A stretch of 64,000 nt of DNA from NCBI RefSeq assembly GCF_003265705.1, contig NW_020312788.1:9194122-9258121 (forward strand), in the 5' to 3' direction. A program made the translations under genes and the position numbers. Position 1 is the stretch's first letter; every line of letters starts with the position of its first letter. The DNA is from Callorhinus ursinus (lineage: Eukaryota > Chordata > Mammalia > Carnivora > Otariidae). This document shows, in pieces, positions 36,303-47,511 of this stretch. Under the pieces are notes generated by a model. It searched no databases and was not told the DNA's origin. It saw nothing but the letters and a program-made list of their open reading frames with translations.

Positions 36303-36350
36303 AAGAATGACAGGAGATTCTAATGAGTAGCCATGATTGAAAGCCACTGG

Positions 36351-37378
36351 TACGATATTTGAGCAAATCTGAATAGATACAGGAGAAAGCAAGCGGATGT
36401 GAGGTAACTAAGAAAGGAGAGAAGCAATATATAAAATAGAGACACAATATGGGTAGACTAAGGCAGTCAAAAACAAGGATTCCAATTTTGCCTTTGGCCA
36501 ACCATATAACCTAAGCCCTGTTCAGAGGGACACTGTTGGAACAGGAGGAGGAGCAATGCTGTTAGGAAAAAAAATGCATGAAGATCTAGTTTCAGATCAT
36601 TTTACCTCTATGGACATAGAAAGGAGTTCAGCTTGATTTATACCACAAAATAAAGGCCATTCATAAAAATACACAAACAAACATTTTTAAAGTATGGGGA
36701 AAAGAACATTTCTCAATTTGCACATAGAGATATTTAATTGAAACTCAAAAATAAGCCACATAAGTAAAAAAGACATACTACTATTACTATTTTTCTTTTT
36801 TACATGTCCTGTTCCTTTTTTTGTAGAAATTGCTCCATTTTAAGAAAAAGACAAGTAAACTGACATTTTGAAATTAATAATAGAAAGCATCTAAAATAGA
36901 GGATTTCCAACTTTAGAACAAAAATTTTTACAAAAAAGAAAAAAATCTTAATCTCTAAGTTTAAACACCCAACGTGTTTTGTGTGTTCTGTGCAAGCATT
37001 TTAGTAGGTCTTGTGTTTCAGTAAAACATCAAAATAGTATTGAAACTTTTCACTTTAGTAATCTCATTCAAAATTCTGACCTTTACTATTGTCCAAATGA
37101 GGGACTAGATGTTTCTGCATGAATTTAATAAGCTTCTGATTAATTCTACAAATACTATCTTATCTTTAAAAATGTGCAATTTTATTGGCAAAAATGCTTT
37201 TTTTCTAATTCAAAATAATAATTTTATTTTACTAGATACATTTTTATTCTGTCATACAAAGGAAGTTATATAACAAAAATATCACTGATACTTCTGAACT
37301 AAAGTTGAAATCCTCTTGATTTATAAAACAAGCTCACATACCTTAAACTGTTTTTAGTTCTACTTATTAGAAACTATA
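36351..37378. other. AT-rich intergenic, nothing recognised
   Basis: No gene-like frame and no repeat identified. Confidence 0.4.
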
Positions 37379-37494
37379 GGGGCGCCTGGCTGGCTCAGTT
37401 GGTAGAGCATGGGACTCCTGATCTCTGGGTCATGAGTTCAAGTCCCATGTTGGGTGTAGAGATTACTTAAAAATAAAATCTTTAAAAAAAAAGA
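37379..37494 (+). mobile_element. Short tRNA-like carnivore SINE
   Basis: Starts GGGGCGCCTGGCTGGCTCAG, contains a tRNA-like B box (GAGTTCAAGTCCC), then GTTGGGTGTAGAGATTACTT and AAAATAAAATC plus an A-tail. It lacks the CT-rich region. Target duplication AGAAACTATA at 37369-37378 and 37495-37504. Confidence 0.93.
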
Positions 37495-37727
37495 AGAAAC
37501 TATAAAGAATAATTAGAGACCAATAAAGAGGAAAATTTTGGCAGATTCACAAACAACACACTCTCCTATTATTCCATTTGGAAGAAATAATGAATATTGT
37601 ATACCTGAAATAAAAATACTAATTCTTTTTTGAAAAAGGCAAATAGTCCATTTGTTTTGCTCATATCTATATCCTTAAATAAACTAAAGTCCTAAAGGAT
37701 CCATTGCAGATTTACTTTCTTTCTTGA

Positions 37728-37898
37728 CTTTTTTTTTTTTAAGGATTTTATTTATTTATTTGACAGAGAGAGAGACAGCGAGAGAGGGAACACAAGCAGG
37801 GGGAGTGGGAGAGGGAGAAGCAGGCTTCCCGCGGAGCAGGGAGCCCCACGGGATCCTGACCTGAGCTGAAGGCAGACACTTAACAACCCAGGTGCCCC
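37728..37898 (-). mobile_element. CAN-SINE, inverted, with internal deletion
   Basis: T-run and GGATTTTATTTATTTATTTG at the left, and CAACCCAGGTGCCCC at the right. Part of the head and middle is missing compared with other copies. TTCTTGACTT flanks both sides. Confidence 0.92.
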
Positions 37899-38018
37899 TT
37901 TTTCTTGACTTCTTAACTCCTATTTGATTCAATGTTTTTCTTCATACCGCTTTCTTTAGTAGTAGTCTAGATCAGTTAACATCTCATTTATCTTAATACC
38001 TTTGCTAATAATAGTATT

Positions 38019-38232
38019 ACTCTGAAACCAGATTGCCAGAGTTCAAATCCTGATTCCACTACTATTTACTCTGTCCTTACGCAAGTTACTTACCATCTCT
38101 ATTCTTCATCTAAAAAGTGAGAATAATAGTATCTATCTCATAGGATTGTTATGAGAATTAAATTAGTTAATATACATTTAAAAACATCTTAGAAAATTGT
38201 CATAAAGCATTCAATAAATATTTGTGATCATT
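38019..38232 (+). mobile_element. MIR SINE
   Basis: ATTGCCAGAGTTCAAATCCTG-type tRNA-like part with one base fewer, then CAAGTTACTTACCATCTCTA, CATAGGATTGTTATGAGAAT and GCATTCAATAAATATTTG. Nearly full length. Confidence 0.85.
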
Positions 38233-38739
38233 ATTATCAGTTTAACACTTGTGGTATTTCCAAAAAAAAAAAAAATCAGCTTTCTTCCAGAGTTGCCATG
38301 GTGTCTGAGATACTATTTTTGCTTGTTTTTTTTTAATCTGAATATTAGTTGATTCTTAAATACTTGATTTGAATTTCTAATCCACTTTACAACAAACTAA
38401 ATCCAAGGACATTAGTTTGAGGTAAGGGTTGGAGGCATAGAATAATAGAATATTAAATAATATAATATATTAATTTATATTTATATTATGAATATAATTA
38501 TTCATAATAATGAAAAGAAGCAGATTTTAGAACTATAAAATCAAAGCACTGAGTGGAAACTAGAAGGTCATCTCCATTTCCTCCCTCTCTTCCCAATCTC
38601 CACACCTACCATCTCACACCTGTATCAAGAAGCTTCACCCTTCCAAGACTAAATGACACTATGGTAGACTTTTAATTACTTCAGTAAAAAGGGATTCCAT
38701 GTCTTCCTGATTAAAATTTGAGACAATAACGTATTAAAG

Positions 38740-38940
38740 AGAGCCTGGGTCTCAGGCAAGGCAGATTTGGGGTTAAATTCTTGCTCTAACATTTACTAAT
38801 TATACAGCCATTTGAAAGATAACTTAAACATTTTGTGCAATTTCTTTATCTGTAAAAGGAAGCCAGTGCCCATGTTACAGGGTTGTTGTAGAGAATAGGT
38901 TACAAGCCTTATAAAGCATCAGGTACAATGTAGCTTAACA
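38740..38940 (+). mobile_element. MIR SINE
   Basis: GCAGATTTGGGGTTAAATTC, TTTCTTTATCTGTAAAAGGA and CAGGGTTGTTGTAGAGAATA follow the MIR order. More diverged than the copy at 38.0 kb. Confidence 0.65.
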
Positions 38941-41900
38941 TCACAGCTGTAGATAAAGATATACACAGACAATATTTCCCCAAATTATGCTATATAATCA
39001 TAACAGTGAGATATGCATTTTGTGATGAAACAAATAAGGACAACTAATTTAAATTTAAAATCTATTTAGAATAAATCAAAAAGTAATTGGTGATATATGA
39101 TACATTTACGAAAATATTTTTAAGATACACCTGTACTTTGATTTCTAAATCTAGTAGAAAAAAGAAATATGGCTTTGAGGTTTATTTTGACTTCAAGTTA
39201 AAGATTTTGTGATGAGGAATATATTTGTTAAAGCCAATATTTGCAATTTGTTTATCAAACCTCTTCATTATAGATGGGCAGATGGCAATTAATATGTAGG
39301 GGTAGTCCATGAAATTTTACAAAGATTCTTAGATTATTACCAGCTAAGAAAGAGTGCATTGAAACAAAACTAAATAGGGAATTATCTATTTGCTTGTTTT
39401 ATGTTTAAGTCCCTGAGATTTATTCCAGTGAGAACAATAAGCAGAGAGAATGAAATAAAAAAGGCAGAAGGCCAAAGTGTCATAAATGCTGTTAAAGTAT
39501 TCGATAAAAGCTATCCACTTGAGGTTCATTGCAACACATTGGGAAAAAAAATGATCTTCCCATATTTAGACACATGCGAGAGCAAGCCAAACACTCTGAG
39601 AAGATGTGATACTGTTATACAACACACAGAACCATATTTATCTTATTACCGCTACCTATGTGGCCCATAGTGTTCTCAGGAAACCTGATTTGATGTACAT
39701 GATATAATGTTTGGAAGCTGCTCTGATTATTCTACCCTAATTAACAGGATGTCTGGTAAAATCAGCAAACAACGCAATGCCTGAGTTTGGTACTAAAAAC
39801 TAAGTCTTAAATCTCCATAATATTTTTAAAACAAACAAACTAGGACATGAAAGGTGTTTTTTTTTTTCCTGGATTCATCTTTTTAAAAATTTTCCAAGAT
39901 CCTTCCAGTCAATACATAAGATAGGGCACATATTGTCAAGGATAAGTTGTTAAAGTGAATATGAAATGTGCTTCTCAAAATATCGTTTACACATTTACCA
40001 GATGGTAAAATAAACATGTAAATTGTTATCAAGTATACACTAAGTTTGTATTAAAATTTTACGCTCTGTGGAAAGAGTGTAAAAATTATCACATATTGTA
40101 TTACTTGTTCACTTAATAGTTTATTAGCATTCTATAAATATTTTCTTTAAGAAAAATGGCATTTAAATGGTCAGAGGACTCATGTGATGCTAATCAGAAC
40201 TAAAGAAGCCATGAACAACATTAGAAAAGGCAGGATAATCAAATTTCCCTATCCATTCGTTAGTCAAAGGTGAAAAGAATGTTTCCTTAAAACTCCAATT
40301 AAATCCATAAGTTAATACAGTTAACTTAATATCTTTGCAAGATATGACATTAAGTAAGAAAGCTGATTTCATGGACATGTCCACTATTATACTGAGGATT
40401 GCCCAGAACATTCCACTTATATAGTCCTCTGTTCATCATTGTTAACTACTACAATAATTTAAGGATTTACTAAAAAGCATTGATAAAAAGAAGAAAATTA
40501 AATCTCTGTGAAGTTACTATCTTTTCAATTCAATCTAGGTTCATACTTCATGAATAAAGTTTTTGAATGTCAATAGAAGTACTTTATGGCACCTCCAATC
40601 TCCTTTCGGATTTAATCACGAGTCTTAATTCACAGCACTGACATTAGTGACTTCAGTCATTTGGCACATGTCATCGCTCTCCTGCTATGTGGCCAGATTT
40701 ATATGCAGCATGTTGATAAAAATGTGGTATTAGTATAATGCAATATTTATGGCAGAATTTCTAGAGGAAATCTACCTTTAGAATGAGTCAATGAGCCAAT
40801 CATCAAAGCTTACTTAACATACCTCAGAAACACATGATTATTATAAAGGAGAATGTTATCATAAAATTTAATGATAACATTAACTTTTCCACTAGAATAA
40901 CGATCTTGGCTTTAGGAGATCCTGGAAGTCAGGAGCAGACCCCAAAGCAACTAGCCCAAGTACAAACTTTGCCTGAAGACTTGTGTTTTAAAAGAAATCC
41001 ATAGAGAAAGGACCAATGAATCACAATGGGGAAGTTCTTTGAGGTCACAGAGGTAGCCTAATTTATTATTAAACTTGCCAGCTCATGGTAATCAATAAAC
41101 AACAGGAAAAACTGAAGTTCAAAGACCTGTATTCTTCAGCCAAGAAACCTGGAACCTAAAACTTCGGGCCATAAAAATTTCATACATCAAATTCAGGATG
41201 TCATGTCTTCCAAGCATAAAGCAGAATATGGAAGAACTTGTGCAATCTGGGATTTTCACCTGCTTTTTCCTAAAAAGCAGGGGACCAAAATCACCGAGGA
41301 GATTATTGTTCCTGCTCTGGGTTCACAGCAACCTAGATATTGTTGGAGGCCGCTCAGGAGTCACTGGGGGAACTAAGGAAGAGGGGCTTGCTGACCAGAA
41401 GTCCAAAGGCCTCACTCTGCTTCAACAGAGCACCTCCACATTTACTTGTTTTCTGTTGGGTATTTCAATGCGTTTTGAAAAACAATTCCGTTACTAAAAA
41501 TTTTTCAAGAATGAAGACCACTGCCCTTCTTGGGAAACAGAGAGACTAAAAAGTAATGATGTTTTGTTAGTGCTTCTTTCTATTGGATGTGTTATTTTAA
41601 ATATGAATTAGCCTTTGTTCCCTTCAGTTCATCTACCAGTCAAGAAAGTAGTGTAGATTATGTGGACTATAAAAAAAAAAAAGTATTTAATGTCTGCAAG
41701 TTTAAAAAAGTGACTTTTTTATTAAAAGCAAAATGTACAAGAAACAAGTTAAAGTTGTTTAAGGCAATGTAATAGTTTGCTTACAACCTGAAAGAGAAAA
41801 AGAAAGAGAAGTGGGTATTAACTAAATTCTACTTTACAATGCTTTTTGATTTGTGTATGTGACAATTCTATCAGAACATTTTAATAAATCAATAATTTGC

Positions 41901-42329
41901 CATTCCTTTTTCTCTTATATTGATGGTTTTGTTAAACAATGAAGAGAGATTTCATGTCTTGTAATAAGTTGTTGGCTAACATAGTAATAAAACTTGTATA
42001 GCACTTTCCAATATGCAAAGTGCTATCATAAACATTATTTAATGATGAAACAGAATAAATGTTCATTTTTCTTAATAAAAAAGAAATCATATAAATCCTA
42101 TATTCTACCTTCAAATTTTTCAGCTTGTTTTAAAATGAAAATAACATTCCTCCCAAATCTTTAAAACTTATCTAGAAAGGCATGTCACATTATTCCTGTA
42201 AGTTTTCTTATACTGTCACATGATCCCATACCCCAGGATAACATACTCTTCAAAGTTATATGTTTTCTAGTTAGTGGATACCTTCCTATTTTAGATGCCA
42301 ATTTCTAATTTCATCAATACGATCAAATT
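38941..42329. other. Repeat-poor intergenic block
   Basis: About 3.4 kb of AT-rich sequence with no SINE, L1 or LTR that I recognise. No gene-like frame (longest about 99 codons at 41198-41497). Candidate region for regulatory elements, by position only. Confidence 0.45.
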
Positions 42330-42935
42330 TTTAATTATGTCAAGACTGACATAGTTGGAACTGGTAAGAGGGTGAGGAAACAAATTCTCGTATACTTATG
42401 GAGTAACTGTAAATTGATACAGCCTTTAGCCCAGAAATTCCACTTTTAGGAACTTATCCAATAGACATCTAACACAAGTATACAGAGAGAAATGTACAAT
42501 ATAGCATTTTTTTTACAATAGCAAAAACCTAGAAACAACTACATGTACATTCATAAGACTAGTTAAATTAGGAATAGTTTATCCATACAACGTTAATAGT
42601 AAAGATGTTAAGAAGAATAAGATCAATACATGGGCGCCTGGGTGGCTCAGTTGGTTAAGCGACTGCCTTCGGCTCAGGTCATGATCCTGGAGTCCCGGGA
42701 TCGAGTCCCGCATTGGGGCTCCCTGCTCAGCGGGGAGTCTGCTCCTCCCTCTGACCCTCTTCCCTCTTGTACTCTCTATCTCTCATTCTCTCTCTCTCAA
42801 ATAAATAAATAAAATCTTTAAAAAAAAAAGAATAAGATCAATATGTACTGGGTTAGAAATATAGCCTAAATATATTGTTAAATAAAAAATACAAGTTGCA
42901 CAACAGTACATATGGTTTCTTCTAATGGAATTCAT
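42330..42935 (+). mobile_element. Ancient L1 ORF2-end fragment split by a SINE
   Basis: GTAACTGTAAATTGATACAG, CCCAGAAATTCCACTTTTAG, ACAATAGCAAAAACCTAGAA and, after the SINE, GGTTTCTTCTAATGG follow the usual L1 ORF2-end order. Confidence 0.6.
42632..42827 (+). mobile_element. CAN-SINE with exact 16-bp target duplication
   Basis: Starts GGGCGCCTGGGTGGCTCAGT and is very close to the 35895 copy, including CTGACCCTCTTCCCTCTTGT. It ends AATAAATAAATAAAATC plus an A-tail. AAGAATAAGATCAATA is found at 42614-42629 and again at 42828-42843. Confidence 0.95.
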
Positions 42936-43165
42936 AGTAAAAGTCAGTTATATTTAATCAGGTTGGGTTATTTCCATTTAATCAGAGGTCCAGTTTGTAT
43001 AAACCTACCACTCAAAGTGACCATTACTTGACACCCAGCCTTTCTATACTTACCTTCCTATTACCTCCTCTACACACTCTATTTCTCAAACATAAAATAT
43101 TACCTCTTTCCCAACAGACCTCTGCTTCTCTACCTTCCAGACTTGGCTTATGGCTTCTGGGTTTG

Positions 43166-43210
43166 TTGTTGTTGTTGTTGTTGTTTTGGTTTTTTTGTTT
43201 GTTTGTTTTT
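43166..43210. repeat. (GTT)n / T-rich simple repeat
   Basis: Seven or so GTT units followed by (GTTT)n. Confidence 0.9.
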
Positions 43211-43215
43211 GCTGT

Positions 43216-43445
43216 TCAGAATGCCTCTGCAAATCCAGGCTCAACAAGTATCACATTCACAAAGCCTTCCATGATTCCCTCAGCTAGGTGTAACCACACC
43301 TCCCCTATTATCCCAGAGGATTTTTACCTGTGCTTCTCTTCTAGAACTCATACTCACCACTTTTTATCTCATAATACAGTCTTTTCACAAATCACAAAGA
43401 ATCCATATTTAGTTCATGCTATAATCTCCCTGGCGCCTAATAAAA
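43216..43445 (+). mobile_element. L2 LINE fragment (probable)
   Basis: AGAATGCCTCTGCAAATCC, AAGCCTTCCATGATTCCCTC and AGGTGTAACCACACCTCCCC follow the typical L2 3' region. Confidence 0.5.
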
Positions 43446-45835
43446 ACCTTAATCATAGTCAGCAATCCCAACAAAGCCTTGTTAAACTAAAATAATCAGA
43501 TCAATATAGAAAGTTCTTGTTATATCAGTCTAACTTAGATAAAGAATCCCCAATCTTTCTGCTAAGAGGAGCTACTTTACATTTTCAAAGTTGTGAGCGC
43601 AACAGAATAGTAGAAAGAGAGAGAAAAAATTCATCTAAACTACAATAACCCTAAATGGAGACATGAAATGGAGGTATACTACCATCCATCACTACTCTCC
43701 TCTCAACTGGCAATCCACAGGACAAAAGAGAAGTGATCAAACAATCATTTTTGAGATCTATCAGGGAGGCTTTCAAAATACTGGCAGGGAAATCCTAAGG
43801 TTTGGTTCAGGAATTCCTATCCTAGAGAGTTCACCTTGCCAAGTCCATACTCACTAAGATCTCTATGAAATGAACTATTACAATGTTGCTTTCAGTTTGC
43901 AATAAAAATAAACTAAAACCTCTCAATTAATGGTAGTTTAAGACTGCAAAAAGAGCAAGGATAAATAAAATTCATTAGTCTAAAGATTTCATTTGAGAAA
44001 TATTTGTACCCTCCTTCTTGCCAAATTGCATTCACTGATAAACAGATTTCATTTTTACCATAAACTTGCCTTTTTTGTTATCTAGTAAAAATAAGGAGTA
44101 AAAGTAATCAAAAGATTGGCAGATGGAAGCAAGTGAGAAGCAATTCACACAGATAATTCGGAAATAGGAAACATCTGATTTTTAAAAAATTGACTATCGT
44201 TTCTAGAAAATATGTTAATTGGACAAACAAAAGAGGTATAATTTATACAAATAAAACTTGGAGACCTCAGAGAATTCTAACAATCTTACTTTACTCTCTT
44301 AAAAGACTCAACACATTATGATTCGGATCATGAAATCTAGTTTCAAAAAATATATAAAATTTAAAACAAGTAGTAAACTAAAAACTGTGCATTTGTTCTC
44401 TATTCCCTTTACCATTTTTCAATCTGGGAACACTTCTAAATTTAGGAGTGAGCTATAATAAGCCATGGTCAGATGACTGCCTAGTTTCTTGAATATTAAT
44501 AAATACTTAATTCCGGCACAGATGAAATACTGCATTGGGAGAGGTGGGTAGTAGGCAGCGTACAAAATAAGGAGAATCAATAACTTTAACTTTTCTTCTT
44601 CTTGTTTCTCTTTTATTTTTAAATCCCAGAACTTGAAGATTTCTAAAAACTGGACAAACTGAATCGTTTCTATGTGACAAATACTCTATGACTTTTCTAA
44701 TATTTTAAGCTCAGCTAATCCCCAAATACATTTAACCAAGGTTTTTCCTTTTAACCTTTCACTCTTTAACCATTTTGATTCCTAGGGCTGGTGAATTTTT
44801 GTATTCTAAGTGATATTTCTCAGCAAAAACAAAACAAAACAAAAAAAAAACAGATCTCATTTCATCCTATCCTCTAGTTATGGCATAACACAGATCAATT
44901 TATACGAACGTATTATTCCTAAGGATAATAACAGCAAATAATAACTGCACACTTTAGGGGATTCTGAATCTAAACGAAACAAAATACAAAGTTTCTATGG
45001 TATTTCTACTGTAATATGCTTAATACAACAAATTCTCAAATACATACATTTATCTGTGATTCACTTTGATGGGTGATGTTCATATCATGACTCAAGTGAA
45101 TGCAACCACTTAAAAATGAATGACTTGGGAGATTGCCATGGACTATCCGAGTAAGTAGGCTGCTTATATCTGGCCTATATTAAGGAGAAGAAATCTTTCC
45201 ATCTGATACATTTTGGAGGTAATCCCTCCATAGCTGAACTGAAATATGATATATGGCTGGCATCGCTATACTGAATTCCCACCCTATAATTCTGTATTTG
45301 TCCCATGGATTAGGACTATTCTGAATACTCTGGCATGTATTGTTTTGAGAATGATAATCAGGTGTCAAACATGCAATACTTCTGGACGATTTCCAATTTC
45401 AGTCTCTCTAGATAAAGGCTACGTTATGGACGACTATGGAGTTTCTAGAGACAGTACTAATCACCATGTTTTAATCATGATAAAGCTGGAGGAGGAATAC
45501 AAATGCTTCTTCTATACAGAAAGTAAGAAGAAAGGGCTCTTCAGGTCACTTTGCTCTTATAGTCAAGGGCATAAACTGCCTGTTCTACAACATGGCCATA
45601 CTGTCACAATGTTTCAAAAAAAAATAGAAAGCTATTTGAAAATAGTTATTTTTAAATCTATGTGCTTATTTTTATTTTTAAGAACGTTGCCATTACCCGA
45701 GTCCCTAGGCATGAAATTACAATGAATAGGTGGTTTGCCACCATGGTTAATAGATGTAAAACTGAAAAAAACAAACACCTTTTTCTTTTCATTTCTACCT
45801 CTTCTTTCATGACACAAACAAAAAACCTCGGGGAG
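43446..45835. other. Repeat-poor intergenic block
   Basis: No recognised transposon. A 159-codon + frame at 45246-45725 has no domain signal and no conserved look, so I do not call it a gene. Confidence 0.4.
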
Positions 45836-46018
45836 TGGTCTCCAGATTTTGCTGCACGTTGCAACCACCTAGCAATCTTTAAAAAGTACTGATGTCTGGC
45901 TCTGACTACTAAACACTCACATTCTGATTCATCTGGGATAGGGTGTGAATCTGAGCATTAAAAATTTTTGATTTTTAAAAGCTCCCTTGCTGATTCTAAT
46001 GTGAAGCCACTGACCTAA
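45836..46018. mobile_element. MER5-type hAT-Charlie element (probable)
   Basis: TGCAACCACCTAGCAATCTT, AAAAGTACTGATGTCTGGC, ATTCTGATTCATCTGGGAT and TGCTGATTCTAATGTGAAGC follow the same order as the MER5-like copy at 35.7 kb. Confidence 0.65.
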
Positions 46019-46216
46019 AGGATCTAAGAGCTGCTACCCTCTTGCCCGCTTCCAGCTGTGCCTTAGGGTCAAGAAAGGGAAAGAGGCATTTCATGCAAAG
46101 AACCACACCAACAAGTATGGGCCTGCTTATCCCCAAGACTAGAAGGGACCCCAATTTTAATAAATCAGTATGCTTGGAGTAGGTATGTGTGTGTGCATGA
46201 AAGAGTAAAGAATGAG

Positions 46217-46341
46217 GGGTGCATGGCTGGCTTAGCTGGTCGAGTGTGAGACTCTGGATTTGGTGGTTATAAGTTCGAGCCCCACACTGGGTGTAGAGAT
46301 CGCTTAAAAATAATACCTTTTAAAAAAAAAATTTTTTTAAA
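46217..46341 (+). mobile_element. Short tRNA-like carnivore SINE
   Basis: GGGGTGCATGGCTGGCTTAG, TAAGTTCGAGCCCCACACTG, GGGTGTAGAGATCGCTTAAA and an A-rich tail. Same subfamily as the 37379 copy. Confidence 0.9.
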
Positions 46342-47475
46342 AAGAGAAGAATGTGAAATGACTATGGACAAATAAGTTAGGTTAAATCTTAAATAATATC
46401 TAGCAATCTCAAAGGGACAGAATTTAAAGATTTTTTTCTCTTAATGTGCAGATTATAATGGAAAGAACATTGTAAAGGACAATCTCTCAAGCCTTCCCCC
46501 CAAGCATCCGTTATGCCGTACGTCCAAGTAGGTTCTCAAACAAGAAACAACTCATTCTACTTTGCTAATATGTATAGTCTGCCGTTCTAGAAAAGAAAGA
46601 TTAGAGCACAACAGGAAACTGAGGACATTCTATGCTAGTCTAATTAACATCACCACTGTGAAATTGCTTCTCACTTTGAGGCACTGTCCATCAGAGAATC
46701 ACGAAATAAATTGACTAGGTCATAACCAGAATGAAATTCAACTTAAAAGAAAAAATATCAGAGTGTATCAAATGTGGTAAAGGTAGTATTTTGTGAAACC
46801 TTTGTGTGTGTCTGTGTGTGTGTGTTTATTTATCACTGTGAGTCTCAGTTAAAAACTTTGAAAGCCCCTGCTCTCGAGGTTTTTCTATCCTAACTCAGAA
46901 CACTGGAATTCAAGGTGCAGAGAAACTCAGAGGTCCACAAAAAGCAAAGTTCTTTAAAGCTGAAAAATACCTGAAACATTTCATTTATAATTTTATTTTA
47001 CAAATGATTGTATTGAAAATCATAGAAATAAACTGTCTTATTTGTGTCCAGTGTTTTCTGCTATACCTTAGGAGTCAGGTTCCTTTGAGACCTTTATTTT
47101 CAAAATAAATTGAATGCAGGTATCTCACATACTAAATTGCCGTGGCACCAACGACAAGTTTTCAGTCATATTATGTGAACATTTCTTTGACATGATGGCA
47201 TTTTCACCAATTTCTTCCTCAAGTGGAAATTATACCATGTGCAAATTAAGTGATAAATGTAAAAGCTCTTGATTCCAGTGCTCAGAAGTAGAGAATTATT
47301 TTCATAGATAAGAGATTGCCAAAAGGGTATTTCTTCAGGCTCCGATAGGAGGTCCTCAAAAAATACACGGTCATGACAGGACCTAGAGCAGCACTGTGCA
47401 AGAAGTGTGAGAAATTCTCCACTTGCTTTTCCTGAGTTTATGTTCTTATTCTCCCGTTGCATCATGGTGTTGTGT

Positions 47476-47511
47476 ACACACACACGCACGCACACATGCA
47501 CACACACACAC
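47476..47511. repeat. (CA)n/(CG) alternating repeat
   Basis: ACACACACGCACGCACACAT and further CA units: alternating purine-pyrimidine. Confidence 0.9.

Larger units (their letters stand above)
35722..36350. mobile_element. MER5-type hAT-Charlie element split by two CAN-SINEs
   Basis: The left half (35722-35894) reads AGCGGTTCATAGTCCTCGC, ATTATCTGGGGCACG, CCCAGAGATTCTTATTTTAG. The right half (36303-36350) reads AGGAGATTCTAATGAGTAGC to AAGCCACTGG. The halves are separated by two head-to-tail SINEs. Confidence 0.65.

Noticed and set aside
45246..45725. 159-codon + frame in intergenic DNA
   Set aside because: No domain, no splice context and AT-rich codons like its surroundings; taken as chance.
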